The notes under the pieces were generated by a model. That model did no database searches and was not told the origin of the DNA. It saw only the letters and a list, made by a program, of their open reading frames with translations. Below are positions 8,711 through 17,029 of a stretch of 28,397 nt of DNA, piece by piece. Source of the stretch: an uncultured Bacillaceae bacterium (GTDB taxonomy: Bacteria > Bacillota > Bacilli > Bacillales > Caldibacillaceae); contig CALGYZ010000037.1 of the NCBI GenBank assembly GCA_937934645.1, positions 1-28,397 on the forward strand. The letters are read 5' to 3'. Position numbers and translations under genes: made by a program. Within the stretch, counting starts at the first letter, position 1. Each line of letters begins with the position of its first letter.

Positions 8711-9235
8711 TCATTGAAATTTTCCGCCATGGAAAAAATCGTCTACCATTTTTTCAAAGTCTTGCTGAACATTTTGTTCACCCCGTTTGAGCCGGTTGGA
8801 AAACACATTGATCTCCCGGACAAAATGAGGCTGGTCAAAAATATGCACATGTTTCACAGTTTTGTACGTTGATTGAACCATCTTTTTGATTTCCTGTTTC
8901 AATTCCTCATTTAATACTGCACCCCGTCTTAAAACAACGCCCGTATATGCTTCATTATTTAAAACTAATACATCGGCCCGTAAAATATGTTCCGTTTCCG
9001 TTAGCTGCCGGCTCAATTCATCTGCCGGAAAAAACATTTGATTACCAGAGGAACGGGTTTGGGTTACGAGATTAGTTTTTTTCGTATGTAAAGCCTTTTG
9101 CTGGCTCATCTCTTTGCTGTGATTGTTCGTGACGTTCATATTCTGGTGGCTATATGAATGATATGAGTCGTAATAGGTGCATCCGTAAAGCAGGATCAGA
9201 AAAATACCGCATAATAAGATCGTCTGTTTATACAT
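8711..9235 (-). CDS. YhcN/YlaJ-family sporulation lipoprotein
   Basis: This 174-residue protein starts with a lipoprotein signal (MYKQTILLCGIFLILLYGC, predicted lipidated Cys19), followed by a Ser/His/Asn-rich linker. A C-terminal domain of about residues 55-165 matches the YhcN/YlaJ pattern: an ADVLVLNNEAYTGVVL segment, then ELKQEIKKMV, then HIFDQPHFVREI. Family members are lipoproteins of the forespore or spore coat/inner membrane region with roles in sporulation or germination; the exact function is unknown. ATG 9235 follows AAGGAGG by 5 bases, so the in-frame GTG 13 codons upstream is not used. It lies 84 bases downstream of the EET gene fmnA on the same strand with no clear terminator between, so read-through is possible. 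Confidence 0.78.
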   Translation of the reverse strand: MYKQTILLCGIFLILLYGCTYYDSYHSYSHQNMNVTNNHSKEMSQQKALHTKKTNLVTQTRSSGNQMFFPADELSRQLTETEHILRADVLVLNNEAYTGVVLRRGAVLNEELKQEIKKMVQSTYKTVKHVHIFDQPHFVREINVFSNRLKRGEQNVQQDFEKMVDDFFHGGKFQ

Positions 9236-9319
9236 CACAACCTCCTTCTTCCCGGACTTACAAGTAGTTTCCACAACTCACAGGAAATTATGCAGGGAAA
9301 AGGGAGGATTAACGTTTTC

Positions 9320-10120
9320 TTATTCATACAGACCGATCAGTATGATACTTGCGGTCAATAACACCAATATTCCGATGGTAAAAGAATCCTGCCACTTCCA
9401 ATGAAATTGGCGGAAGGATGATCTTTTCATGTCAGGCCTGAATCCCCGTGCTTCCATGGCATTGGCCAAGTCTTCAGCCCGGTTCAGGGAGTTGACAAAA
9501 AGGGGTAAGAAAACAGGTACCAGGGTTTTCATCTGTTGGAAAACGGAACCTTTCCCGAATTCCGTTCCCCGTGCTTTTTGTGCGTCGATAATTTTTCGTG
9601 TTTCCTCAAACAAGTTCGGAATAAAGCGTAGAGCAATTGTTAACATTATAGAGATTTCTTCCACGGGCAAGCGGAAAACCTTTAACGGTTTAACCAAAAA
9701 ATAAATGGCATCGGTTAATTCGACCGGTTTTGTAGTAAGGGTAACAACCGTTGAAATGAAAATAATCAGCGTAAAACGGAAGAAAGCATTAAGGCCGTTA
9801 ATCATTCCCAATTCTGAAATTGTAACCGGCCCCCATTGGAAGAAAATTTCGCCACCGCCGGTAAATAAGATTTGCATCAGAACGGCGAATAATATTAACC
9901 AAATGAAAGGTTTCACACCGCGAATATATATGTTCAGAGGAATCCCCGTTAAATATAAAGTAAGAAAAGTAAAAGTCCATAAAAGCAAAAAACTTTGCCA
10001 ATGATTGGCAAGGAAGATGATCACTATAAAGCAAACGGCAGAGATGAGTTTTGTTCTGGAATCCAATCGGTGCACCACGGAATCACCGGGAATATAACGA
10101 CCTAATAGCAATTTATTCAT
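9320..10120 (-). CDS. fmnA: ECF transporter transmembrane component of the EET locus (EcfT/FmnA-like)
   Basis: This 266-residue membrane protein is of the EcfT family. It has several hydrophobic segments (about 26-60, 69-88, 110-130, 200-212, 245-265) and the two Ala-Arg-Gly coupling motifs that contact the ATPases (ARG 183-185 in QKARGTEFG and ARG 224-226 in AMEARGFRP). In Listeria the matching gene of the EET locus (fmnA) is needed to supply flavin for extracytosolic flavinylation. The start overlaps the ecfA2 stop by 4 bases (ATGA), so it is translationally coupled and would form one ECF module with ecfA1 and ecfA2. No classical substrate-binding S component is encoded beside it. Confidence 0.88.
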   Translation of the reverse strand: MNKLLLGRYIPGDSVVHRLDSRTKLISAVCFIVIIFLANHWQSFLLLWTFTFLTLYLTGIPLNIYIRGVKPFIWLILFAVLMQILFTGGGEIFFQWGPVTISELGMINGLNAFFRFTLIIFISTVVTLTTKPVELTDAIYFLVKPLKVFRLPVEEISIMLTIALRFIPNLFEETRKIIDAQKARGTEFGKGSVFQQMKTLVPVFLPLFVNSLNRAEDLANAMEARGFRPDMKRSSFRQFHWKWQDSFTIGILVLLTASIILIGLYE

Positions 10121-10977
10121 ACAAGTCCCACCTCAATCAGCGCATTAGCCAGTTTTTCCGGTGTTAAGCATTTTTCCGGCAGCCGGATCCCGGTTTGTTG
10201 TTCAAGTTCCAGTTGGAATTTCAATGTTTCGGGAAGGTCCAGTTTCCAAGATTTAATTCGTTCGACATCGGAGAAAAAAGATGTTACATCACCATGAAAT
10301 ACAATCTTACCTTTTTCCATGACGATGACATCATCAGCGTATCTTGCGACATCATCCATCTCATGGGTGACCATGATCGTTGTCATCCGGTACTTTTTAT
10401 TCCATTTTTCCAGCAATGATAAAATTTCTTTTTTGCCAGCAGGATCCAGTCCAGCTCCCGGTTCGTCCAACACTAACACTTCCGGGTTCATTGCCAAAAT
10501 ACCGGCAATAGCTACCCGTCTTTTTTCACCGCCGGACAGGGAAAAAGGGGATTTGTGTAAACAGGAGGGTTCCAGGCCGACATTTTTGATGACCCGCCGG
10601 GCGATTTCTTTTGCTTCACGGGGGGAAATACCGAAATTTAAAGGACCGAAACAAATATCTTTTTCCACCGTTTCAGCAAAAATTTGTGATTCGGGAAATT
10701 GAAAAACCATTCCGACCCGTTTTCTTATATTTTTTAAAGACTGGTTTGGTTGATTACTAATTGAATAGTCACCGATTTTAACCATGCCTTTTTTCGGTAT
10801 GACGAGACCGTTCATTGTTTTTAATAAACTTGATTTTCCTGCGCCTGTATGTCCGACGACTGCGGTAAATGTTCCCGGTTTTATATGTAACGAAATATTG
10901 TCCAGAACATTTTTTGAATGTAACGGTCCGGTTCGATAATCAACGGAAACATTTATGAATTTAATGTCTGTAACCAT
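10117..10977 (-). CDS. ecfA2: ECF transporter ATP-binding protein EcfA2
   Basis: This 286-residue ABC ATPase has Walker A GHTGAGKS (42-49), Q-loop VFQFPESQ, signature LSGGEKRR (147-154), Walker B VLVLDEP with Glu172, and a switch histidine in VTHEMDD. The Q-loop and signature (FQFPESQIF, GGEKRR) are typical of the second ECF ATPase. The gene overlaps the end of ecfA1 by 25 bases and ends in the ATGA overlap with fmnA. It is expected to pair with EcfA1 as the heterodimeric motor on the cytoplasmic face, driving uptake or membrane passage of a flavin in the EET system. A general vitamin ECF role shared with other S components cannot be excluded. Confidence 0.9.
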   Translation of the reverse strand: MVTDIKFINVSVDYRTGPLHSKNVLDNISLHIKPGTFTAVVGHTGAGKSSLLKTMNGLVIPKKGMVKIGDYSISNQPNQSLKNIRKRVGMVFQFPESQIFAETVEKDICFGPLNFGISPREAKEIARRVIKNVGLEPSCLHKSPFSLSGGEKRRVAIAGILAMNPEVLVLDEPGAGLDPAGKKEILSLLEKWNKKYRMTTIMVTHEMDDVARYADDVIVMEKGKIVFHGDVTSFFSDVERIKSWKLDLPETLKFQLELEQQTGIRLPEKCLTPEKLANALIEVGLV

Positions 10978-11783
10978 GAGATCAACTCTTTTTCTGTAAT
11001 GAAATGATCGGGAACATTCCGTCCTTTATTGTGCAAAATCCGGCGTACTTTTTCCGCCAACGGTGGTTCCAGTTCCGGATCTTGGGAAAAAACTTCCCCC
11101 GGTGTACCTGTTGCTGTAATTTTCCCGTTTTTTAAAACAATCATCCGGTCGCTTGATGCCGCTTCGTTCATGTCATGGGTGATGGAGATAATTGTCAGGC
11201 GGTATTTCTCTTTCAGAGTTTTCAACGTTTTTAACATGTCGTCCCGGCTTTTCGGATCCAGCATAATAAAAGCCTCATCCAATAAAATTACTTCCGGCTT
11301 GACAGCAAGCACTCCCGCTATGGCAACCCTTTGTTTTTGCCCTCCAGATAAATTTGCAGGATCAGTTTTCCGGTACTTCAACATATCCACCATTTGAAGT
11401 GCTTCTTGAACCCGCTGTTTCATTTCGTTGTAAGGTATATTGAAGTTTTCCAAACCAAAGGCTACGTCATCTTCGACCGTGGTGCCAATGAATTGGTTAT
11501 CCGGGTTTTGAAAAACAATACCGATTTTTTTTCGGATTTGCCATTTATTTTTTTCTGTCAATTCAATCCCGTCAATAAAAACTTTTCCTTCCAAAGGAGT
11601 TAATAACCCGGCAAGCAGACGGGCTAAGGTCGACTTACCTGAACCGTTGTTGCCGACAATGGCCAGCCATTCGCCTTTAAAAACGGAAAAAGTGACCGAT
11701 GACAATATATCCGTATTTTTCCTCAAGTCATACCGGTAACTCAAGTTTTTCACTTCAATTATAGGAAGGGGTGATTCTTTCAT
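10953..11783 (-). CDS. ecfA1: ECF transporter ATP-binding protein EcfA1
   Basis: This 276-residue ABC ATPase has Walker A GNNGSGKS (44-51), Q-loop FQNPDNQF, signature LSGGQKQR (145-152), Walker B VILLDEA with Glu170, and SITHDM with the switch His. FQNPDNQF is typical of EcfA1. The D-loop region reads FIMLDP rather than the more usual TSMLDP. I chose ATG 11783 because GAGGTG lies 5 bases upstream; the ATG at 11798, which overlaps the dmkA stop as ATGA, has no ribosome binding site, although coupled re-initiation there is possible. It sits in the tight minus-strand run dmkA-ecfA1-ecfA2-fmnA. Confidence 0.9.
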   Translation of the reverse strand: MKESPLPIIEVKNLSYRYDLRKNTDILSSVTFSVFKGEWLAIVGNNGSGKSTLARLLAGLLTPLEGKVFIDGIELTEKNKWQIRKKIGIVFQNPDNQFIGTTVEDDVAFGLENFNIPYNEMKQRVQEALQMVDMLKYRKTDPANLSGGQKQRVAIAGVLAVKPEVILLDEAFIMLDPKSRDDMLKTLKTLKEKYRLTIISITHDMNEAASSDRMIVLKNGKITATGTPGEVFSQDPELEPPLAEKVRRILHNKGRNVPDHFITEKELISWLQTLNS

Positions 11784-11794
11784 ATTTTCACCTC

Positions 11795-12733
11795 TCATAA
11801 CAAAATGGCTAGACTCAGAAGGACGGAAAATGAGCCGTTTATAAGAACTAAATTTTTTACGGAAACAACAAAAGTTTCTGCTTTGTGCTGATTCTTGTTA
11901 AATAGTGTAACTTGTTTATAAACAGGTATACTTGAAAGCAGCGTCAGTATCGTAATAAACGGGAGCAGTTTCAGGAAAACGGCGATAATGATGGCTAAAA
12001 ATGCACCGATATATAACAAATTGAACAGCCAGATGGCATTTTTTTTTCCAATGTAGTAGGGTAATGTATACCTGCGGTTTTTAATATCGTCTTCCAAATC
12101 ACAAATATTGTTTGCCAGCATAATATTTGCAATTGTAAAAATACAAGGAACAGAAATGATGGCAATTTCCAGTAACCGAATCATATCTGCGTGGAAGATA
12201 AAATTGCTTCCTGCCAAGTACACGTTGGCAATACCTTGATCATATGCGTTTACATATACTGTTAAAAATAAAATGCCGAATCCCATGGTGATTCCAGAAA
12301 ATATTTCGCCGAGAGGCATGCGGGAAATAGGGATCGGGCCGAATGTATACAATATTCCGATGGCAAAACAAATGATGCCGATGATTAATACAAGAAGATC
12401 GGTCCGGAATACAAGCCAGATTCCAAGTCCAGCAGCTGTGATCAATAAACTTAAAATGATTGCGACTACCGTACTTTCCTTCAAATTTTCCTGTCCGATA
12501 ATATTTTTTTCCTTCCGGTATTCATCCGTTGTTGCTTTTTTGTAATCCATATAATTATTAATAGCAGTTGTTGTCAAATCAAATAAAAACATGGAACAAA
12601 AAAAGATTATTGTGTTTGTGATCCGGAAAACCCCGTAATGGTAAATAACAAATAAAGCTCCAGCCAGAAAAGGAAATAAACTGGCTAATTTTGTTTGTAT
12701 TTCCACAAGTTTTAAAAAGACACGCAAAGTCAT
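11795..12733 (-). CDS. dmkA: UbiA-family prenyltransferase making demethylmenaquinone for EET (DmkA-like)
   Basis: This 312-residue polytopic membrane enzyme has the two Mg-diphosphate motifs of UbiA prenyltransferases: N59-N-Y-M-D63 followed by Asp70, and D212-L-E-D-D216 in LANNICDLEDD. Hydrophobic segments span most of the length. The family joins a polyprenyl diphosphate to 1,4-dihydroxy-2-naphthoate. In Listeria the EET-locus copy (DmkA) makes a separate demethylmenaquinone pool used by Ndh2. Its place between fmnB and the ECF genes, opposite dmkB, supports that role rather than general MenA. The ATG at 12733 has a modest AGGGGCG ribosome binding site. Thirty-five bases separate it from fmnB. 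Confidence 0.87.
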   Translation of the reverse strand: MTLRVFLKLVEIQTKLASLFPFLAGALFVIYHYGVFRITNTIIFFCSMFLFDLTTTAINNYMDYKKATTDEYRKEKNIIGQENLKESTVVAIILSLLITAAGLGIWLVFRTDLLVLIIGIICFAIGILYTFGPIPISRMPLGEIFSGITMGFGILFLTVYVNAYDQGIANVYLAGSNFIFHADMIRLLEIAIISVPCIFTIANIMLANNICDLEDDIKNRRYTLPYYIGKKNAIWLFNLLYIGAFLAIIIAVFLKLLPFITILTLLSSIPVYKQVTLFNKNQHKAETFVVSVKNLVLINGSFSVLLSLAILL

Positions 12734-12768
12734 AACAACACGCCCCTGTTTTGATCAAAATCAAATGT

Positions 12769-13824
12769 TTAATTTTTTATTTGAAAGTTCTTATTGGTTA
12801 ATGTAAATGTACCTTTTAGACCTTCTGTTAAGTATACCTCATTATCTTTAGAAACGAATACAGCTTCGACACCATCCAGTTTTTCCGCAAAAGCAAGTCC
12901 GTCCTCAATTCCTTTTGAAAACAACAAAGTGGAGAGGGCATCTCCATCAACGGATTTTTCAGTAATAACAGACACGCCGGCAATTTCATTGTCAAAGGGA
13001 TATCCGTCTTCTGGGTTTAAAATGTGATGATAAACTTCACCTTTTGCTTCCAAATATCTTTCATATATTCCGGAAGTAACAACCGATTTATTTGTTAATT
13101 GAATGCTGCCGATAATCTCGCCCCGGGGAGAAAACGGATCCTGTATGCCGACAGTCCATTTTTTTCCTTTTGCATTTTTTCCAAGAACATAAATATTTCC
13201 GCCTAGATCGACAACAGCTGATGTCACATCATTGTCTTTCAATAATGTAACTACTTCGTCAGTAATAAATCCTTTTGCAATTCCGCCCAGATCGATTTGC
13301 ATATTTTCTTTTTCCAAAAACACCGTTTGTTTGTCTTCATTCAATTTAATTTTTTTATAGTCAATTAAAGGCAGTACTTCATCAATTTCCTGTTGTGAAG
13401 GTTTTCTGGCATCGGGAAAACCGATCCGCCACAAATTGCTTAACGGACCTATGGTGACATCAAAAGATCCGTCTGACAATTCGCTGTATTTTTTACCTGC
13501 AGCTGTCAGTGTGAATATATCCTTTGAAACTTGGACAGGCCTGATTCCGGCATTTTGGTTGATTTGGCTGATTTCGGATGCGGTTTCCTCCGTTGTTATC
13601 CTTCTGGCTAAATTTTCTATTCTATTAAATGCAAGATCAACAATTTCATCTTTGTCTTTGTCATATATTTTCACGGTTACGACCGTTCCCATTAAAAACT
13701 CTGTCCGGCTGGCTGGATTGGTTGAGACTTGCTTGGAATTTTTTTCACCGGACCCGTTACAGGCGGAAAGAAAAAGAAGGGAAAAAATCATTATCAATGA
13801 GAAAAATCTATTCAAGATATACAT
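12769..13824 (-). CDS. fmnB: Extracytosolic FMN transferase lipoprotein (ApbE family, FmnB)
   Basis: This 351-residue ApbE-type protein attaches FMN from FAD to Thr/Ser of target proteins through a phosphoester bond. The sequence shows a lipoprotein signal with lipobox LSAC (Cys22), MGTVVTV near residue 45, DLGGIAKG (178-185), HHILNPEDGYP (266-276) and the Mg-binding DGDALST (293-299). As a lipoprotein it acts outside the membrane, where its expected substrates PplA (two copies in this window) reside. The ATG at 13824 has AGGA 5 bases before it; TTG at 13815 is an alternative with AAAGGG at 9 bases, and both keep the signal peptide. It lies downstream of pplA across a strong terminator. Confidence 0.94.
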   Translation of the reverse strand: MYILNRFFSLIMIFSLLFLSACNGSGEKNSKQVSTNPASRTEFLMGTVVTVKIYDKDKDEIVDLAFNRIENLARRITTEETASEISQINQNAGIRPVQVSKDIFTLTAAGKKYSELSDGSFDVTIGPLSNLWRIGFPDARKPSQQEIDEVLPLIDYKKIKLNEDKQTVFLEKENMQIDLGGIAKGFITDEVVTLLKDNDVTSAVVDLGGNIYVLGKNAKGKKWTVGIQDPFSPRGEIIGSIQLTNKSVVTSGIYERYLEAKGEVYHHILNPEDGYPFDNEIAGVSVITEKSVDGDALSTLLFSKGIEDGLAFAEKLDGVEAVFVSKDNEVYLTEGLKGTFTLTNKNFQIKN

Positions 13825-13856
13825 CCCTTTCCTGTCAGTGTTTGTGCTTAAATCAT

Positions 13857-13893
13857 TGAAAAAAGACTTTAGAGGGCTTCTCTAAAGTCTTTT
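13857..13893 (-). terminator. Terminator between pplA (copy 1) and fmnB
   Basis: A perfect 14-base inverted repeat (AAAAGACTTTAGAG / CTCTAAAGTCTTTT, 13861-13874 and 13880-13893) with a 5-base loop ends in a T-run on the minus strand. It would let pplA be expressed more strongly than the downstream fmnB-dmkA-ecf genes. Confidence 0.85.
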
Positions 13894-13924
13894 CATTTGT
13901 TACCGGAAATTCATGGCACGCCCT

Positions 13925-14833
13925 TTATTTTTCTTCATATACAAAGTTATCTATTTCGATAGGTGTAGTATCTCCTTTTTGGGCGGCATTTATTAATTGG
14001 GCTGCATACATTTTAAAGGAATGGCTGGAATGTGTCGCACCTGTAACAATTTCAACTTCGCCTGCATTTTGCTTTTCAATGAGCGAGTTGCTTAATTCAG
14101 GAATAAAATCTTTTGGTCCGGTTCCGGATTTTTCTGTCATCTTTTTCTGATACTCTTCATCATCTGTTTTTAATTGTCCGTCGGCATTAACATAGTTATA
14201 GTCCACATCAGTAATTTTTCCGTTTTCGACGGTCATTTTAATATATGTTTTCCAGCCGGTGGAGCCGATATTCTTTTCTTCAAGGCTGTATTCTCCATCT
14301 TTTAATTCTCCCTGTGCATCAATTTCGATCGGATTAGTATCACCTTTTTGTGCAGCCTGGATTAATTGTTGGGCATAGTTAATAAAGATTTCAGACGAGC
14401 TTGTTGCCCCGCTAACGATGTCCACTTGGGAAGCATCTTGTTTTTCCACGAGTTGTTCATTTAATTCAGGAATAAATTCTGCAGGCCCGACTCCGCTTTT
14501 TTCCTTCATGATTTCCTGATACTTCTCATCTTCAGATTTTAATGTTCCTTCTTCATTAATGTAATCGAAATCGGATTCGGTAATTTTTCCGTCTTTTACC
14601 GTAATTTCAAAGTTTACTTTCCAGCCGTGTTCATCAAAGTCTTTTTCAGACAGCTGATATGTACCGTCTTGGAGCTTGCTTCCGGCAACTAATTCCACAG
14701 TTTTTTCCTCTTTGGAATCCTTGTTTGTGTTATCAGCATTTTCATTCACCGCTTTTTCACCGCCAGAACCGCAACCGGCTAAAAGTAATGAAAGTGAAAA
14801 TGCAGATGTTAGTAGTAATTTTGAAAACTTCAC
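13925..14833 (-). CDS. pplA: Flavinylated extracellular electron-transfer lipoprotein PplA, copy 1
   Basis: This 302-residue lipoprotein has lipobox LAGC (Cys21), an Asn/Asp/Lys-rich linker to about 48, then two tandem FMN-binding domains (about 49-165 and 175-290) that resemble each other (DGTYQL/DGEYSL, FDYINEEG/YNYVNADG, GPAEFIPEL/GPKDFIPEL). Each ends in an ApbE flavinylation motif: SGATSS with Thr144 and TGATHS with Thr267 as the expected FMN-bearing residues. In Listeria PplA is the surface flavoprotein that passes electrons to outside acceptors such as Fe(III). The start is GTG 14833 with GGGAAGGTGA upstream. The gene is divergent from ndh2 copy 1 across a 260-base promoter region and is followed by a strong terminator. 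Confidence 0.93.
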   Translation of the reverse strand: MKFSKLLLTSAFSLSLLLAGCGSGGEKAVNENADNTNKDSKEEKTVELVAGSKLQDGTYQLSEKDFDEHGWKVNFEITVKDGKITESDFDYINEEGTLKSEDEKYQEIMKEKSGVGPAEFIPELNEQLVEKQDASQVDIVSGATSSSEIFINYAQQLIQAAQKGDTNPIEIDAQGELKDGEYSLEEKNIGSTGWKTYIKMTVENGKITDVDYNYVNADGQLKTDDEEYQKKMTEKSGTGPKDFIPELSNSLIEKQNAGEVEIVTGATHSSHSFKMYAAQLINAAQKGDTTPIEIDNFVYEEK

Positions 14834-14857
14834 AGATAGTCACCTTCCCTAAAAAAA

Positions 14858-14875
14858 TTGTGAAAATAATCACAA
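14858..14875. promoter_or_regulatory. Rex- or Fnr/CRP-like operator (TTGTGA-N6-TCACAA)
   Basis: TTGTGAAAATAATCACAA is a perfect inverted repeat with 6-base arms. It matches the redox repressor Rex pattern TTGTGAA-N4-TTCACAA at 13 of 14 fixed positions and also the TGTGA-N6-TCACA pattern of Gram-positive Fnr/CRP-type regulators. It lies about 5-22 bases downstream of the inferred pplA start site, a repressor-like position. Confidence 0.6.
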
Positions 14876-14885
14876 GTACTTTTTT

Positions 14886-14914
14886 ATATTACCATGAAAT
14901 GTTTTGCAAGTCTA
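14886..14914 (-). promoter_or_regulatory. Candidate promoter for pplA copy 1
   Basis: On the minus strand TAGACT (14914-14909) and TAATAT (14891-14886) are 17 bases apart, with a TG one base before the -10 (extended -10). The start site would fall near 14879, next to the TTGTGA-N6-TCACAA operator. Confidence 0.5.
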
Positions 14915-14976
14915 CAACTTTTTGTAAAATGACAACCAATTTCACTATTTATATATTAATTTAATTAAAAAAGTAG

Positions 14977-15005
14977 TGGACAGGATAAAGGTAAGTATGT
15001 AAAAT
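14977..15005 (+). promoter_or_regulatory. Sigma-A promoter for ndh2-eetA-eetB-dmkB
   Basis: TGGACA (14977-14982) and TAAAAT (15000-15005), each one mismatch from consensus, are separated by exactly 17 bases. The leader to the ndh2 ATG would be about 80 bases. Confidence 0.65.
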
Positions 15006-15093
15006 GATAGAGTATGCATTCATTGTTCATTTATTCACATTTTAAAGTTCAATATTTCACAATAATTATGTTAATCTTCTCGGAGGTGCAAGC

Positions 15094-16989
15094 ATGTCTA
15101 AACATAATATTGTTATTATTGGTGCCGGATATGCCGGGGTTCATGCGGCAAAAAAACTGGCAAAAAAATACAAAAAGGATGATTCGGTCTCAATCACATT
15201 AATAGACCGCCATTCGTATCATACGATGATGACGGAGTTGCATGAAGTAGCTGCCCATCGTGTGGAACCTGATGCGGTGCAGTTTGATCTGAGGAAACTG
15301 TTTAAACGGACAAAGGTGAAACTGGTAACGGATAACGTTACCCATGTAGATCACCAGAAACAGGAAGTCATTACGAAACATGGATCATATCCGTATGATT
15401 ACTTAATTTTAGGCATGGGGGCTGAGCCAAATGATTTCGGCACTCCCGGTGTGAAAGAATACGGCTTTACATTATGGTCATGGGAAGATGCTGTTAAATT
15501 ACGGGAACATATTGAAAAAACTGTTCATAAAGCATCTTTGGAACGGGATGAAGAAAAACGCCGGGCTATGCTGTCATTCATAGTTTGCGGCTCCGGATTT
15601 ACCGGTGTTGAAATGATCGGTGAGCTTTATGAATGGAAAGAACGTCTGGCAAAAAATAATAAGCTGGATCCGGAAGATATTACGCTTTATCTTGTCGAAG
15701 CAGCACCGTCCATATTAAACATGCTTGACCGGAAAGATGCGGATAAAGCGGAAACATACATGGTGAAAAAGGGGATTAAAATCTTAAAAAATTCACCGAT
15801 TGTCGAAGTGAAAGAGGACCGGGTATTGCTGAAATCCGGTGAGGAAATTCCAACTCATACTTTAATATGGACGGCCGGTGTAAAAGCAAATTCCGATGCT
15901 GAAAAATTCGGTATGGCCACAGCAAAAGCAGGCCGCATAAAAGTTAATGAATATATGGAAGTAGAAGGCATCGAAAATGTATATGCTGTCGGTGACCTGG
16001 CTTATTTCGAAGAGAAAGAGGGAGTTTCCACCCCGCAAATCGTCGAGGCTGCTGAACAGACCGCAATGACTGCTGCAAAAAATATTATTGCAGAAATCAG
16101 CGGCGGCGAAAAACAGTCTTATAAAGGAAAATATCACGGTTTTATGGTGTCGATCGGTGCAAGATACGGTGTGGCTAATTTAAGCGGAATCCGGCTTTCA
16201 GGCTGGCTAGCCATTTTTATGAAACATTTGGTCAACTTATATTATTTATTCAGCATCCGCAGTGGTTACTACATGGTCCAATATGTGAAACACCAATTTT
16301 TACACGTGGAAGATAAACGGAATATTTTCCGTGACCATACAAATCGTTACGGAAACGCGTTGTGGAGCTTTCCTTTACGGCTGTTTGTCGGCGGATTCTG
16401 GCTTGTGGAAGCAGGTAAAAAGATTTGGGGAGAAACGGTCTGGAAAGAAGCGACATCCGGCTTTTCCAACCTTCCACTCTTGTTTAAAGGCTTAGGGGAG
16501 GACTCCTGGCTGACGGATTCTTCAGTGAAAATGCCCTTTGAGTGGATTCAGACAGAGACGAGCGGTGCATCGGAAGCAACAAGCGGGGCCAGTGAGGCTG
16601 CAGGGGAAGGGGCTTCGGCATGGGCCGAACCGATTTTAAGTGAAATGCCCGGATGGTTTGAATGGATGATGCAAATCATGCTGCCGAATGCTGATATTGC
16701 TGTAATGATGCAAAAATTCGTCGTCTTTATTGAATTAGGAATCGGTTTGGCGATCGTTTTCGGACTGTTTACATGGATTGCCAGTGCTGTCAGTGCAGGA
16801 TTTTTGGCGGTCTTTACACTTTCCGCCATGCTCGGATGGGATAAAGTATGGGCACTGCCGGCTTCCATTGCGTTAATGAACGGCTCCGGCCGTACGCTCG
16901 GTCTTGACTATTGGGTCATACCGTTTTTACAAGAAAAATTGGGTAATGCATGGTATGGCAAAGAAAGGGCAATATATAAAGACAAGTAA
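15094..16989 (+). CDS. ndh2: Type II NADH dehydrogenase with C-terminal membrane domain (EET Ndh2), copy 1
   Basis: This 631-residue protein has an N-terminal NDH-2 part (about 1-410), with FAD-binding GAGYAG (10-15), NAD-binding CGSGFTGVE (165-173), a second FAD motif in YAVGDLAY (297-304), and AAEQTA near 319-324. Beyond normal NDH-2 length it has a membrane extension: a hydrophobic segment at 425-440 (RLFVGGFWLVEAGKKIW, DoxX-like), a long loop, then segments about 540-562, 566-580 and 585-596. EET-type Ndh2 of Listeria has the same extended form. It would oxidise NADH and reduce the demethylmenaquinone pool. The loop carries a tandem heptad TSGASEA-TSGASEA (489-502). Start ATG has GGAGGTG 5 bases upstream. 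It is first in an operon with eetA, eetB and dmkB. Confidence 0.94.
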   Translation: MSKHNIVIIGAGYAGVHAAKKLAKKYKKDDSVSITLIDRHSYHTMMTELHEVAAHRVEPDAVQFDLRKLFKRTKVKLVTDNVTHVDHQKQEVITKHGSYPYDYLILGMGAEPNDFGTPGVKEYGFTLWSWEDAVKLREHIEKTVHKASLERDEEKRRAMLSFIVCGSGFTGVEMIGELYEWKERLAKNNKLDPEDITLYLVEAAPSILNMLDRKDADKAETYMVKKGIKILKNSPIVEVKEDRVLLKSGEEIPTHTLIWTAGVKANSDAEKFGMATAKAGRIKVNEYMEVEGIENVYAVGDLAYFEEKEGVSTPQIVEAAEQTAMTAAKNIIAEISGGEKQSYKGKYHGFMVSIGARYGVANLSGIRLSGWLAIFMKHLVNLYYLFSIRSGYYMVQYVKHQFLHVEDKRNIFRDHTNRYGNALWSFPLRLFVGGFWLVEAGKKIWGETVWKEATSGFSNLPLLFKGLGEDSWLTDSSVKMPFEWIQTETSGASEATSGASEAAGEGASAWAEPILSEMPGWFEWMMQIMLPNADIAVMMQKFVVFIELGIGLAIVFGLFTWIASAVSAGFLAVFTLSAMLGWDKVWALPASIALMNGSGRTLGLDYWVIPFLQEKLGNAWYGKERAIYKDK

Positions 16990-17029
16990 ATCAATTGTTT
17001 ACAGGGAATAAACGGAAGGATGAATATAG

